A DNA stretch of 64,000 nucleotides from Lachnospiraceae bacterium (GTDB lineage: Bacteria; Bacillota; Clostridia; Lachnospirales; Lachnospiraceae), in the NCBI GenBank assembly GCA_021770755.1, contig JAETQI010000002.1, positions 62,001 to 126,000 on the forward strand, read 5' to 3'. The position numbers and the translations under genes are program-made. Shown one piece after another: positions 8,691 through 17,500 of this stretch. The notes under the pieces are model-generated. The model saw only the letters and a program-made list of their open reading frames with translations. It was not told the DNA's origin and made no database searches. Position 1 is the first letter of the stretch. Each line of letters begins with the position of its first letter.

Positions 8691-10556
8691 TCACCACAGA
8701 TCCTCGATATACATCTGATACCATTTCTGAAAGACATAAAATGACCACAGGATCGAGCTGTAGATGATCCTGTCCGACTTTTGCTGCTTCACGATCAGCT
8801 CCTGCACCGCACGCGGGACAAAAATATCCTGTCTGTGCAGGATGCCCTCGTCCGCATACCGCGCGATCTCATCCTTTAGCACTGTCCGCAGCCACTTCTG
8901 CAGGGGCACGCCAAAGCCTTTCTTTGGCCTGTCCAGCAGATCTCTTGGCACATAATCGTACGTGATCTCCTTCAAGATATACTTCTTGTCAAACCGATGG
9001 TACTTGTACTGATGCGGTATCCGGAACGATTCCTCCACCACACGGTAATCCAGCAGCGGGCAGCGGACCTCCAGCGAGTATTTCATGGAAGCCCTGTCCG
9101 TCTTTGCCAGGATATCGTCCGGCAGGTAGGTCTGCATGTCAAGGAGCATCTTCCGCTCCTGCCAGTTTGGCATCTTTAGATATTTCTCATGTTCATATTT
9201 GATATTGTCCGCGTGCCTGCCAAGGATCTTGTCCACCTCGTCGACCATGACATCGATAAAGAGCTGTGCCTTGGTATCCTGTCCCCGGTTGTCGATGAAC
9301 GCGCGCAGCTCGGGCGGCATCTTTTTCTTCATCGCATCGATCCCCGGCACCCGGCTGGCCGCCGCGCCCAGCAGATCGGCATGCTGGGCTACCCACGTCA
9401 TATCGTAGAGCTTGTAGCCGCAAAACAGCTCGTCCCCGCCGTCGCCGGACAGCGACACCGTGATATCCTGCGACGCATACTGCGACACCAGCATCGTCGA
9501 GAGCTGGGACGAATCGGAAAACGGCTCATCATAGTATTGCGGCAGATCCCCGATCATCGCAAAGATATCCCGCTCCTCCACATAGTGCTCGTGATGGTTC
9601 GTTCCCAGAGATTTGGCGATCTCCGCGGCGTAGGGCGCCTCATTGCGCTTCTCATCATAAAATCCGATCGAGTACGTATTGATCGGGGAATCCTTGCTCT
9701 CCCTTGCCAGCGCCGTCACAAGCGTCGAGTCGATCCCGCCGCTCAGGAAGGTTCCTACAGGCACATCCGCGACAAGCCTTGCCGCCACCGCGTCCTGCAG
9801 CAATGTCTTCATGGACTGCCTGCACGCCTCATAATCTGCATGTTTCTCAGACACTCCTTTGTGATACGCTTTCAGGATATTCCAGTATCTGCGCTTGCGG
9901 ATCTCCCCGCCGCAGTATTCCAGCATCATTCCCGGGAGCATCTTGTACGTGTGTTCGAAGATGCAAAGCGGCGCGACCAGATACTTGTTGCACATATAAT
10001 GGTTGAGCACATCCTTATTGACCTTCTTTACAAAAAACGGATACTGCATGATCGGCTTAAGCTCCGAGGCAAAGACAAAATGTCCCTGACGGGCATCATG
10101 GTAATAATACAGGGGCTTTTTGCCGATGCGGTCGCGCGCCAGGATCAGACGGTCCTGCTCCTTATCGTACAGTGCGATCGCAAACATACCGTTAAAGCGG
10201 GCAAACATATCGTCCCCCCACTCGGCGTAGGCATACAGGATCACCTCCGTGTCACAGTTTGACCGGAAAACATACCCCAGCCGCTCCAGCGACGCGCGCA
10301 GCTCCATAAAATTATAGATCTCCCCGTTGTACACCACCACATATCTTCCGTCCGCGGACAGCATGGGCTGGTGCCCGAGCGCGGACAGATCCAGGATCGA
10401 GAGCCGCCTCTGTGCCAGCCCGACCTCCCTGCCGCGGACGCTGCACTGCCACACGCCGCCATCGTCAGGCCCCCTGTGGTGCATCGTATTGTTCATCTTC
10501 CACAACTGCTCTTCGGTGATCGTCTCCGGACCGATATAGCCACATATTCCGCACAT
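8691..10556 (-). CDS. asnB: Class B asparagine synthetase-like amidotransferase, copy 2
   Basis: A 621-residue protein with the full glutaminase plus synthetase layout. The Cys2 nucleophile is in MCGICGY, followed by HRGPDDGG, VYNGEIYNF, PP-loop SGGIDS (272-277), LSGDGGDELFCGYKLYD and RPKKGFG. By eye it is closer to copy 3 (24054) than to copy 1 (3381), sharing MCGICGYI, RDRIGKKPLYY and FASELKPIM. It is the last gene of a leftward set with the GT4 at 10569 (12-bp gap) and the GT2 at 11692, and it ends at the terminator at 8641-8668. Amide transfer from glutamine to a carboxyl group is known for the family. A sugar-acid substrate rather than aspartate is inferred from the neighbourhood. Confidence 0.88.
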   Translation of the reverse strand: MCGICGYIGPETITEEQLWKMNNTMHHRGPDDGGVWQCSVRGREVGLAQRRLSILDLSALGHQPMLSADGRYVVVYNGEIYNFMELRASLERLGYVFRSNCDTEVILYAYAEWGDDMFARFNGMFAIALYDKEQDRLILARDRIGKKPLYYYHDARQGHFVFASELKPIMQYPFFVKKVNKDVLNHYMCNKYLVAPLCIFEHTYKMLPGMMLEYCGGEIRKRRYWNILKAYHKGVSEKHADYEACRQSMKTLLQDAVAARLVADVPVGTFLSGGIDSTLVTALARESKDSPINTYSIGFYDEKRNEAPYAAEIAKSLGTNHHEHYVEERDIFAMIGDLPQYYDEPFSDSSQLSTMLVSQYASQDITVSLSGDGGDELFCGYKLYDMTWVAQHADLLGAAASRVPGIDAMKKKMPPELRAFIDNRGQDTKAQLFIDVMVDEVDKILGRHADNIKYEHEKYLKMPNWQERKMLLDMQTYLPDDILAKTDRASMKYSLEVRCPLLDYRVVEESFRIPHQYKYHRFDKKYILKEITYDYVPRDLLDRPKKGFGVPLQKWLRTVLKDEIARYADEGILHRQDIFVPRAVQELIVKQQKSDRIIYSSILWSFYVFQKWYQMYIEDLW

Positions 10557-10568
10557 ATTTTTTCCCCA

Positions 10569-11717
10569 CTACTTTTTTTCTACACTATCGTTTAACACGG
10601 ACAGATACCGGTCGCCGATACTCTCCCATCGAAAATGCGTCTCGACGCGGCGCAGGCTGTTTCGTCCCATCTGCAGCCGCTCCTCCTCATTGACACACAC
10701 GCGCACCAGCGCCTTTGCAAACTCGTCCAGCGAAGCAATGATCCCGTTGTCCGCGACCAGCTCCCTGCTTCCCTCGCAGGGCGTCATGACGATGGGCAGA
10801 CCGCTCGCCATCGCCTCCAGCACGACATTGGGCATTCCCTCGGAGAGCGATGGCAGCACAAACAGATCCGCCGCCTGGTAATACCGCTGCACCTGCTCCT
10901 TATCTTTTCTTCCCTCAAAACGGACAAGCTTCCCCGCTCCTGCCTTTGCCGTCAGCTCCTCCAGCGCGGCGCGGTACGGACCGTCCCCGACGATCACAAG
11001 CTCCACGCTCCTGCCAGTCCTGCCCTGCACCTGCTCCTGTATCTTTGGCAGCCTGGGGATCAGATACTGCAGGCCTTTGCCCTGGATCAGCCGGGACACG
11101 AACAGGATCGTGATCCTGTCCGTCTTCTTTTCACACTGGCCGGGCACAAAAAAGGAGTTGTCCACACCGTTTTCTATGATATCCACCGGATACCTGCGCT
11201 CAAAGGCGAGCGCGCGCGCTTTAAGTCCCTCGCTGTTCGCGACCAGATGGCTGGCGTTTTTCCAGATTGCCCGCACCGCCGGCGCCAGCACCGCGTACAG
11301 ATACTTAAAGCGCTTCTGCGCTCCCGGGATATCGCCGCCGCCAAAGCGGACGACATAGGGCAGCCGGTATTTCTTTTTCAGATGAAGCGCGAGCGGACCG
11401 CTCGGTATCCCGAAAAATGTCAGGCAGACGTCGAACGCTTCTTTTTTTAACAGGGGATCTGCACACTTCCACGCGCTGAGCAGATACGATAACATCTCTG
11501 AAAAACTGCTCTTCTCTTTATTCCGGCGCCTGCATGAGACCCGGATGATGCGCGCGCCCTCGCCTGTCCGCTCATCCGTCGGCAGGTCGGCATACTGTGC
11601 GGTGAGTACCGTCACCTGATGCCCCCTGCGCGCAAACTCCCTTGTCAGAAAAAAGCACGCGTTGGCGCCCCCTCCCCCGATCGGGGGATACTCATGTGAT
11701 ATGATCAAGATCTTCAT
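10569..11717 (-). CDS. Glycosyltransferase family 4
   Basis: A 382-residue retaining GT-B glycosyltransferase. The N-terminal half opens with ILIISHEYPPIGGGGANACFF, the glycine-rich donor/acceptor loop of GT4 enzymes. The C-terminal half carries RITILFVSRLIQGKGL and the E-x7-E signature in SEGMPNVVLEAMASGLP. No signal or membrane segment is seen, so it should act at the inner face of the membrane on nucleotide-sugar donors. Its start overlaps the end of the GT2 gene at 11692 by 26 bp, indicating translational coupling. The specific sugar cannot be inferred. Confidence 0.88.
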   Translation of the reverse strand: MKILIISHEYPPIGGGGANACFFLTREFARRGHQVTVLTAQYADLPTDERTGEGARIIRVSCRRRNKEKSSFSEMLSYLLSAWKCADPLLKKEAFDVCLTFFGIPSGPLALHLKKKYRLPYVVRFGGGDIPGAQKRFKYLYAVLAPAVRAIWKNASHLVANSEGLKARALAFERRYPVDIIENGVDNSFFVPGQCEKKTDRITILFVSRLIQGKGLQYLIPRLPKIQEQVQGRTGRSVELVIVGDGPYRAALEELTAKAGAGKLVRFEGRKDKEQVQRYYQAADLFVLPSLSEGMPNVVLEAMASGLPIVMTPCEGSRELVADNGIIASLDEFAKALVRVCVNEEERLQMGRNSLRRVETHFRWESIGDRYLSVLNDSVEKK

Positions 11718-12678
11718 TGGTTTCCGATTCCTTTTCCTGTTCTTCCGGGTAATCCGTGATCTCCTTCACACTGTACGAGGATTCCACATGGATGCCATAG
11801 TATGTCTTTACCAGGATCTCACTCATCAGCCCGAAGATGAACAACAGCATTCCGATGATGATAAAAAAGATGGTCAGCAGCGGCGGAAAAATGTTGTCGG
11901 ACATCTTCCTGCCCTCGCAAAACAGAACGATCGACCACAACCCGCAGCATCCGCCTGCCATGAGAAACAAAAAGCCGATACCGCCGAGCAGATGCAGCGG
12001 CCTTGTCGCGTATTTGTTCCAGAACCAGACGGATATCATGTCCACGAATCCCTTGATCGTCCTCTTCCAGTTATATTTCGTCTTGCCCGATGTCCTTGGC
12101 CTGTGGTTCACCACGACCTCGCCGATCGAAAAGCCTTTGATCTTTAGGATCGCCGGGATAAAGCGATGCTGTTCGCCGTAGAGGTTCACATGGTCAAAAC
12201 AGCTCTTTTTATATACCTTAAGAGAACAGCCGCTGTCGTGGATCCCGTCGTGGATCAGTATATGCCGCAGAAAGTTTGCCCCCCGCGACGTGAATTTCTT
12301 CATCAGCGTATCCTTGCGGTGCTTGCGCCAGCCGGATACGACGTCCAGATCATGCTCCTCCATGTACTCGATCATCATCGGAATATCGGCGGGGTCGTTC
12401 TGCCTGTCCCCATCCATCGTCACGATATAATCGTACTGTGCGGCCTTGATCCCCGCATCCATCGCCGCTGTCTGTCCAAAATTCCTGCGCAGCCGGATAT
12501 ATTTCAGCGGGCGCAGCGTCCTGCACACCTCCTCGGTGCGGTCCGAGGATCCGTCATTTACAAAAATGATCTCATATATATAACCATTTGCCTCGCACAT
12601 CTGTTTGATCTCCCGATGGAGCTCGGCAACATTCCCTTCCTCGTTATACACGGGAACTACGACAGATATACTTGTCAT
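11692..12678 (-). CDS. Membrane-anchored glycosyltransferase family 2 (GtrB/DPM-like)
   Basis: A 328-residue protein. Residues 1-230 are a GT-A domain with VVVPVYNEEGNV near the N-terminus, VNDGSSDRT, and the metal-binding DGDRQNDP motif. Two hydrophobic helices follow (about 232-255 and 265-292), then a charged tail. This is the layout of GtrB/ArnC/DPM1 enzymes that transfer a sugar to undecaprenyl phosphate, making lipid-linked monosaccharide donors for GT-C enzymes outside the membrane. The GT-C-like protein at 12784-14397 just upstream is a natural user of such a donor (inference). The second gene of this type in the window is at 44557. Confidence 0.86.
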   Translation of the reverse strand: MTSISVVVPVYNEEGNVAELHREIKQMCEANGYIYEIIFVNDGSSDRTEEVCRTLRPLKYIRLRRNFGQTAAMDAGIKAAQYDYIVTMDGDRQNDPADIPMMIEYMEEHDLDVVSGWRKHRKDTLMKKFTSRGANFLRHILIHDGIHDSGCSLKVYKKSCFDHVNLYGEQHRFIPAILKIKGFSIGEVVVNHRPRTSGKTKYNWKRTIKGFVDMISVWFWNKYATRPLHLLGGIGFLFLMAGGCCGLWSIVLFCEGRKMSDNIFPPLLTIFFIIIGMLLFIFGLMSEILVKTYYGIHVESSYSVKEITDYPEEQEKESETNEDLDHIT

Positions 12679-12710
12679 CCCAATATTCTACTCCCTTCTC
12701 CCTCTGTAAT

Positions 12711-12737
12711 GTGGTCGTCTCTTCCCATCACGACCAC
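12711..12737 (-). promoter_or_regulatory. Inverted repeat in the leader of the GT2-GT4-asnB set
   Basis: A perfect 8-bp inverted repeat (GTGGTCGT / ACGACCAC) with an 11-base loop lies 33 bases upstream of the GT2 start at 12678. On the minus strand it is preceded by a possible -10 (TATACT at 12744-12749) without a convincing -35. It has no T-run, so it is not a terminator. It could be an operator or a leader hairpin. Confidence 0.35.
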
Positions 12738-12783
12738 CTTATTAGTATAATACAAAAAGACAGAATAATCCAGTCTAAACCGA

Positions 12784-14397
12784 TTATTGCATATCATGTT
12801 TTGATACGAAGTAGATATCCGACTCATGCGTCCTGCCCACTTCCACCACGGTATAGTCTCCTAATGACGCCAGTTCCTCTATGAGATCTCGTCCCTCATC
12901 CACCCTGAGCCAGAGCAGCACCTCCTTGTGCCACGCGTCATAGTCAACATTTGCGCGCGAGGTAAACATCACCTGCGTGTCCTCATCGGCATATGCCAGG
13001 CATTCGTACATGATCCGGTCGTCAAAGTGATAGTCGACAACGACCGAATCCGTTCCCCGATACGAACCGATCTCCTCCACGGCATGCCGGTCCTCCCGGT
13101 ATAGATTGTCGACGCGCGGCAGGAGCGCGGTCGCCGCTGCAGCGGCAAGGATCACGATCCCCATACCTGCCGTTGCAAGGCGCTTCCTGTCCGCGCGACG
13201 TGCCAGCATCGTGACAAACACAGCGGCGCAGACCGCAAGCTCCGGGAAAATGGACGAGTTGTACCGTATCGCATCCAGATCCAGGCAGACCGACACGACA
13301 CAGAAAAAGGCGCACGGGCACACCGCCAGAAAGAAAAACTTCCCGTCCCGCTCCCCCGTCCGCGCCTTCCTTGCGCGCCAGCAGCAAAATAAAAGTCCTG
13401 CCGCAAGGATCAGATAGGCGATCAGGACAAACGCATGTCCAAACAGATAACGGCATATCACATGCGAAAGCGCGACCGCCCGCTCCACGAAAGCCCCTGG
13501 CGTCAGCGCCAGGAAATTCCCCAGAAGCCCCGCCGTCGCGACGTTGGTGACATCCGCGTCAGCAAACTTCTCCGGATGCAGGACATACCCGATATAATCG
13601 GTCCAAAACAGGATATACAGCAGTCCGCCGCCAACGATCGGAATCCCGTAGGCTGCCGCCTGCCTGTAACGCCTTCTGACCAGCAGCCCCACAAGGAACG
13701 CACACACCACGCCGACCCCCTGGATCGCCGCAAGCGGCGAGTCCCGGTACGCCTGATACAGTATGACCACGGACAGGAACTCCATGAGCAGGTTCTTTAT
13801 GATATTGTCCTCCTGCCACATGCGCACATGCAGGTACGTAAAGAGCGTCATCCAGAGCGTCACCAGCATATAAAAGCGCACATAGACCGTCATGCTCGCC
13901 GCCATCCCTGTAAACCCATAGAGCGCGACCGCCAGCACGGCAGTCAGTCTGTCTCCGGATATGCCGGATGCCAGCCGGTACAGAAGGAGCTGGTTTAGCA
14001 GAAACAACACGATATTGAGGGATACCGCGCTCCATTTGCCAAGCTCCCCCTCGAAAAAAAATGCCTGCACATAATTCAGCAGGACCATATAAGGATACCT
14101 TGTGAGCCACATCTTTAGATTGTAGCCAACAGGATCCGCGCACAGCGCCTCCTCCCTCGTGACCGTCAGCGTGCTCTTGAGATCCGAGATCTCATGCCAT
14201 TCATCATATGTCAGAAAATCCGCATCATACAATTTGATCCGCTTCGGCGTTGACGCCGAGATGTAGTGCGTATTATCATATGTAAAAAATTCATCCACGT
14301 AATAGCCGCTCTTCTGCGTTCCCCAATAGATCATAAAAACCAGTTGTACCGCGATCACTGCGATCACTGCTGCCCGTTCTTTCCCGATTGCTTTCAT
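12784..14397 (-). CDS. GT-C family membrane glycosyltransferase-like protein (GT39/GT83-like)
   Basis: A 537-residue polytopic protein with about ten to eleven hydrophobic helices and a soluble C-terminal domain of about 120 residues. After the first helix the loop reads SGYYVDEFFTYDNTHY. An Asp-Glu pair in this first outer loop is the hallmark of polyprenyl-phosphate-sugar-dependent GT-C enzymes (ArnT, PMT and related). It should therefore transfer sugar outside the membrane from an undecaprenyl-phosphate-linked donor. The neighbouring GT2 (11692) could provide this donor. It has a good promoter 65-95 bases upstream. The exact acceptor is unknown. Confidence 0.7.
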   Translation of the reverse strand: MKAIGKERAAVIAVIAVQLVFMIYWGTQKSGYYVDEFFTYDNTHYISASTPKRIKLYDADFLTYDEWHEISDLKSTLTVTREEALCADPVGYNLKMWLTRYPYMVLLNYVQAFFFEGELGKWSAVSLNIVLFLLNQLLLYRLASGISGDRLTAVLAVALYGFTGMAASMTVYVRFYMLVTLWMTLFTYLHVRMWQEDNIIKNLLMEFLSVVILYQAYRDSPLAAIQGVGVVCAFLVGLLVRRRYRQAAAYGIPIVGGGLLYILFWTDYIGYVLHPEKFADADVTNVATAGLLGNFLALTPGAFVERAVALSHVICRYLFGHAFVLIAYLILAAGLLFCCWRARKARTGERDGKFFFLAVCPCAFFCVVSVCLDLDAIRYNSSIFPELAVCAAVFVTMLARRADRKRLATAGMGIVILAAAAATALLPRVDNLYREDRHAVEEIGSYRGTDSVVVDYHFDDRIMYECLAYADEDTQVMFTSRANVDYDAWHKEVLLWLRVDEGRDLIEELASLGDYTVVEVGRTHESDIYFVSKHDMQ

Positions 14398-14462
14398 GCT
14401 GCCCCCTTGTCTGCATTGTTCCTGATCTTTCCTGTTATTTCAATATTAATATCGATAACCTT

Positions 14463-14491
14463 ATCATAATAGAATTCCCGCTGATTTGCAA
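14463..14491 (-). promoter_or_regulatory. Promoter of the GT-C-like gene
   Basis: On the minus strand TTGCAA (14486-14491) is followed by a 17-base spacer and TATGAT (14463-14468). The start site near 14456 gives a leader of about 60 bases to the ATG at 14397. Confidence 0.55.
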
Positions 14492-14505
14492 GTGTATCCT
14501 TCACA

Positions 14506-14546
14506 GTCACAAAGGCACGGACGCTGGGCGTCTGTGCCTTTGTGAC
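14506..14546 (-). terminator. Long 19-bp hairpin after the surface-protein gene
   Basis: A 41-base inverted repeat with one mismatch: GTCACAAAGGCAC... pairs with ...GTGCCTTTGTGAC around a 3-base loop. It lies 23 bases past the stop codon of the 14569-19191 gene. On the minus strand it lacks a T-run, while on the plus strand a T-rich stretch follows it. It is therefore either a hairpin that ends or protects the surface-protein mRNA, or a structural barrier to antisense transcription. Confidence 0.5.
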
Positions 14547-14568
14547 TTCCTTATTTCTTTATTTCTTT

Positions 14569-17500
14569 TTATTTTTGTTCTGCCTGCGCTTCCTCCGCCT
14601 TTTTCAGCTTCCTCTGCTTCCTGCGCGCGCTGCCCTTCCTGATCAGAACGATCAAAAGGATCAGGACGACTGCCGCCGCTGCCGCACTGGCGATCACGAA
14701 CACCATATCAGAGGTCTTCTCGGCGACACAGAAGTACGCGTGTGTGCCGGTCATGGCGACCTGTATGTACTGTCCCCTATTCTTGCCCTCGAGCTCTGTC
14801 CACGCGCCGTCAGTATATCCGTAGACCACCGCATCCTCATAGGGATTTAAGATCCTCAGCGCGAAGGAGTCCGTCTCCCGGATGCCGCTGTTTTCCAGCG
14901 TCACTTCATATACGACATGCTGTGTACCAGCCGCCTCCTCAGGCGGTGTCTTATCGCTGACGCTGGCATGGAGCACTGTGTCCTCGGTAAAGATATCCTC
15001 GATCAGCGCGTATGCCCTGCCCCGCTGTCCTTCTGCGGAAACCTCCTCTTCGCCGCCGCTCTGTACGACTGTCACGTTGTTCTTGTACTCGCCCTCGACG
15101 ACAAAGATCCCGCCCATCTTCCGATCCGACACGTCAGGCCACACGCCATAGCATCCCTCCTTTGCCGGGATCTGCGGATAATTCAGGTGATCTAGCTGCT
15201 CGCCGTACGCTACCTCCTCCGATCCCAGATAAGTATCGTCTATCCTGTATATGACTTTCAGGTGACGAAACTGCGGAGGAAGCTGCTCCATTGCCAGCAG
15301 CTCATCGTAGGCGATCGGTTCCGCCACGCCGATGTAGCTGATATTGTCGATCCCGTGGACGTTCTCACCCACATAATAGTTTCCTATGACCTTTGGTCCT
15401 GCCGCTTCCCCGGATCCGTCCTCCGTATCGATGTCTGCGATGTCGTATCCCGAAACCTGCCCTGCGATCGCACCTGCCCTGCCGTTTTCCGCCTGGATCT
15501 CCGCCATGGAATAACAGCTTTTCAGGGTGTCCGCAAATCCGGCGATACCGCCCACGTTTTTATTTCCTGCTACGGAACACAGCGCATAGCACCGCTTGAT
15601 GATCGTGAGGGACTCCCCGCAGATGCCGCCGACGAAGTCTCCCTCCGTGCTCTCCACACTGCCGTAGCTCTGCGAATCGACGATGATGCCATGGTTCATG
15701 TAACCGCAGATACCGCCTGCGCCGTTCTTCTTGGAAGTGATATAACCTTCGTTGACGCTGTCCGTCACGAGACACTTCGTGATAAAGCGCCTGCCCAGCT
15801 CATACTCAACCGAACCCGCCGCGCTGTCCTCCGGATCCTCGTCATCGATCGACATGGATCCCGCGATACCGCCTACATTGATATCACCCTTGATGATACC
15901 CTTGTTGGTGCAGGATTCCGTCCTTCCTGTCGTGATGGAGTCGATATCCTCGTCGGAAACATCCTCATAAAACTCCTCAAGTCCTAATTTCTGGACATCC
16001 GAAAGCCTGTCGGCAAGAAGGTTGAATATGACATTGATCTGATCATTCACTGCCTTTAGATCCGCGTTGACCACGTCCGTATAGCCGGACGCGTTGTCGC
16101 TTAAGATCTTTAAGCTGTCGCTGATCCCCTGTAGCTGGTTGTGAAGATTGATCCTGTTGTAATCGTACTCCGCGCCAAGCTTCGCAAACCGGATGTCAGG
16201 CTGTGCGTTCACATAGTCGACGATATCCCTCGTGTGCCGCGTCGCCGCCTTCACGGAATCCAACGCACTCTTTAAATGATCTGATGTGTTGCCAAGATCC
16301 CTGTTCACCGCCTTTAAGGCGTCTGCCACCTGCTCGCCGTAGATGTCCGCAAGGATCTCTGTGTACTCCATGACCGTGGTGGTCGCCGACAGCATTTTCT
16401 GCAGTTGCGTGATGCTGATCTCATCGTTCATCTCAATATCGTCCCGGATCTTGTTTGCCGCATCCTGCGCCTCGCGGATCGCGTACTCGATCTCCGACTT
16501 TGCGTTCTCCACGGTGTCTGACTTTGTCGTCACCTTTCTAAAATGAACGTACACGTCATACGTCTCACCGCTCTCGACCGGGAAGGAATAGGAATTTCCG
16601 CTGTCAGCGGAGATCCTCGATCCGTCCACAGACACATACTCCACCGTATATCCGCCCGAAGGCTCCGCCGTGATGATTGCCCTGTCCTGTGCGCTGTTCG
16701 TGATACAGCTCGCATTTCCCGACAGATTGGAAGTAATCCTGATCGTGGCGGTTGCCTTCACAGTAGGTTTTTGCTTGATGACTGGTGCGGAGGTGCCGGT
16801 GTTATCCTTGCTGTCATTGGTATCGTCACTGCTGTTATCCTTATCACTTTCGGTTTCGTCACTGTTGTTATCCTTGTTGTCTCCGATACCATCACTGCTG
16901 TCATCATCGCTGTCTCCGGTTTTATCACCACCGTTATTCTTGTTGTCCGCCGCGCTATTGCTGTTATCATCACTGCTGTTATCCTTATTGTCTTCCGCGC
17001 TATTGTTGGTATCATCACTGCCGTTATCCGTGCTGTCCTTGCTGTCTTCCCCGGCTTCGTCATCGACTGTACCGCTCAGAAAAGCGGCGCCTGCGCCATA
17101 GGGCATCGCTGCCTCCGTGATGTCATCGCCTTCCGGCGTTTCCGCCGACTCTGTATCAGGATCATCCGCGTCAGATCCTGTACTTTCATCTGTAGTACCG
17201 CTGTTCTCCGTGCTGTCCGGCTTTGTACTTTCGTTCTGGTCACTGCTGCTTTCCGGTGTGCTGCTGCTCTCTGGCTCACTGCCGCTCTCCGATGTGCTGC
17301 TGCTCTCCGGTGCACTGCTGCTTTCCGGTGTGCTGCTGCTCTCTGGCTCACTGCTGCTCTCCGGTGTGCTGCTGCTCTCTGGCTCACTGCTGCTTTCCGG
17401 TGTGCTGCTGCTCTCTGGTACGCTGTCACTTTCCGTACTGTCTTCTGTCTCGGTGTCACTGTCTGTCTCTGTCTCGGTTTCCGTTTCTGTTTCGGTTTCC

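Noticed and set aside
9189..10262. A 357-codon plus-strand frame opposite asnB-like copy 2.
   Set aside because: It is rich in His, Arg and Ile with no domain. Equivalent antisense frames occur opposite copy 3, as expected from shared codon bias.
17241..17428. A CRISPR-like array of 36-bp repeats.
   Set aside because: The units are adjacent without spacers, remain in frame and encode a Ser/Pro/Glu linker within a protein.
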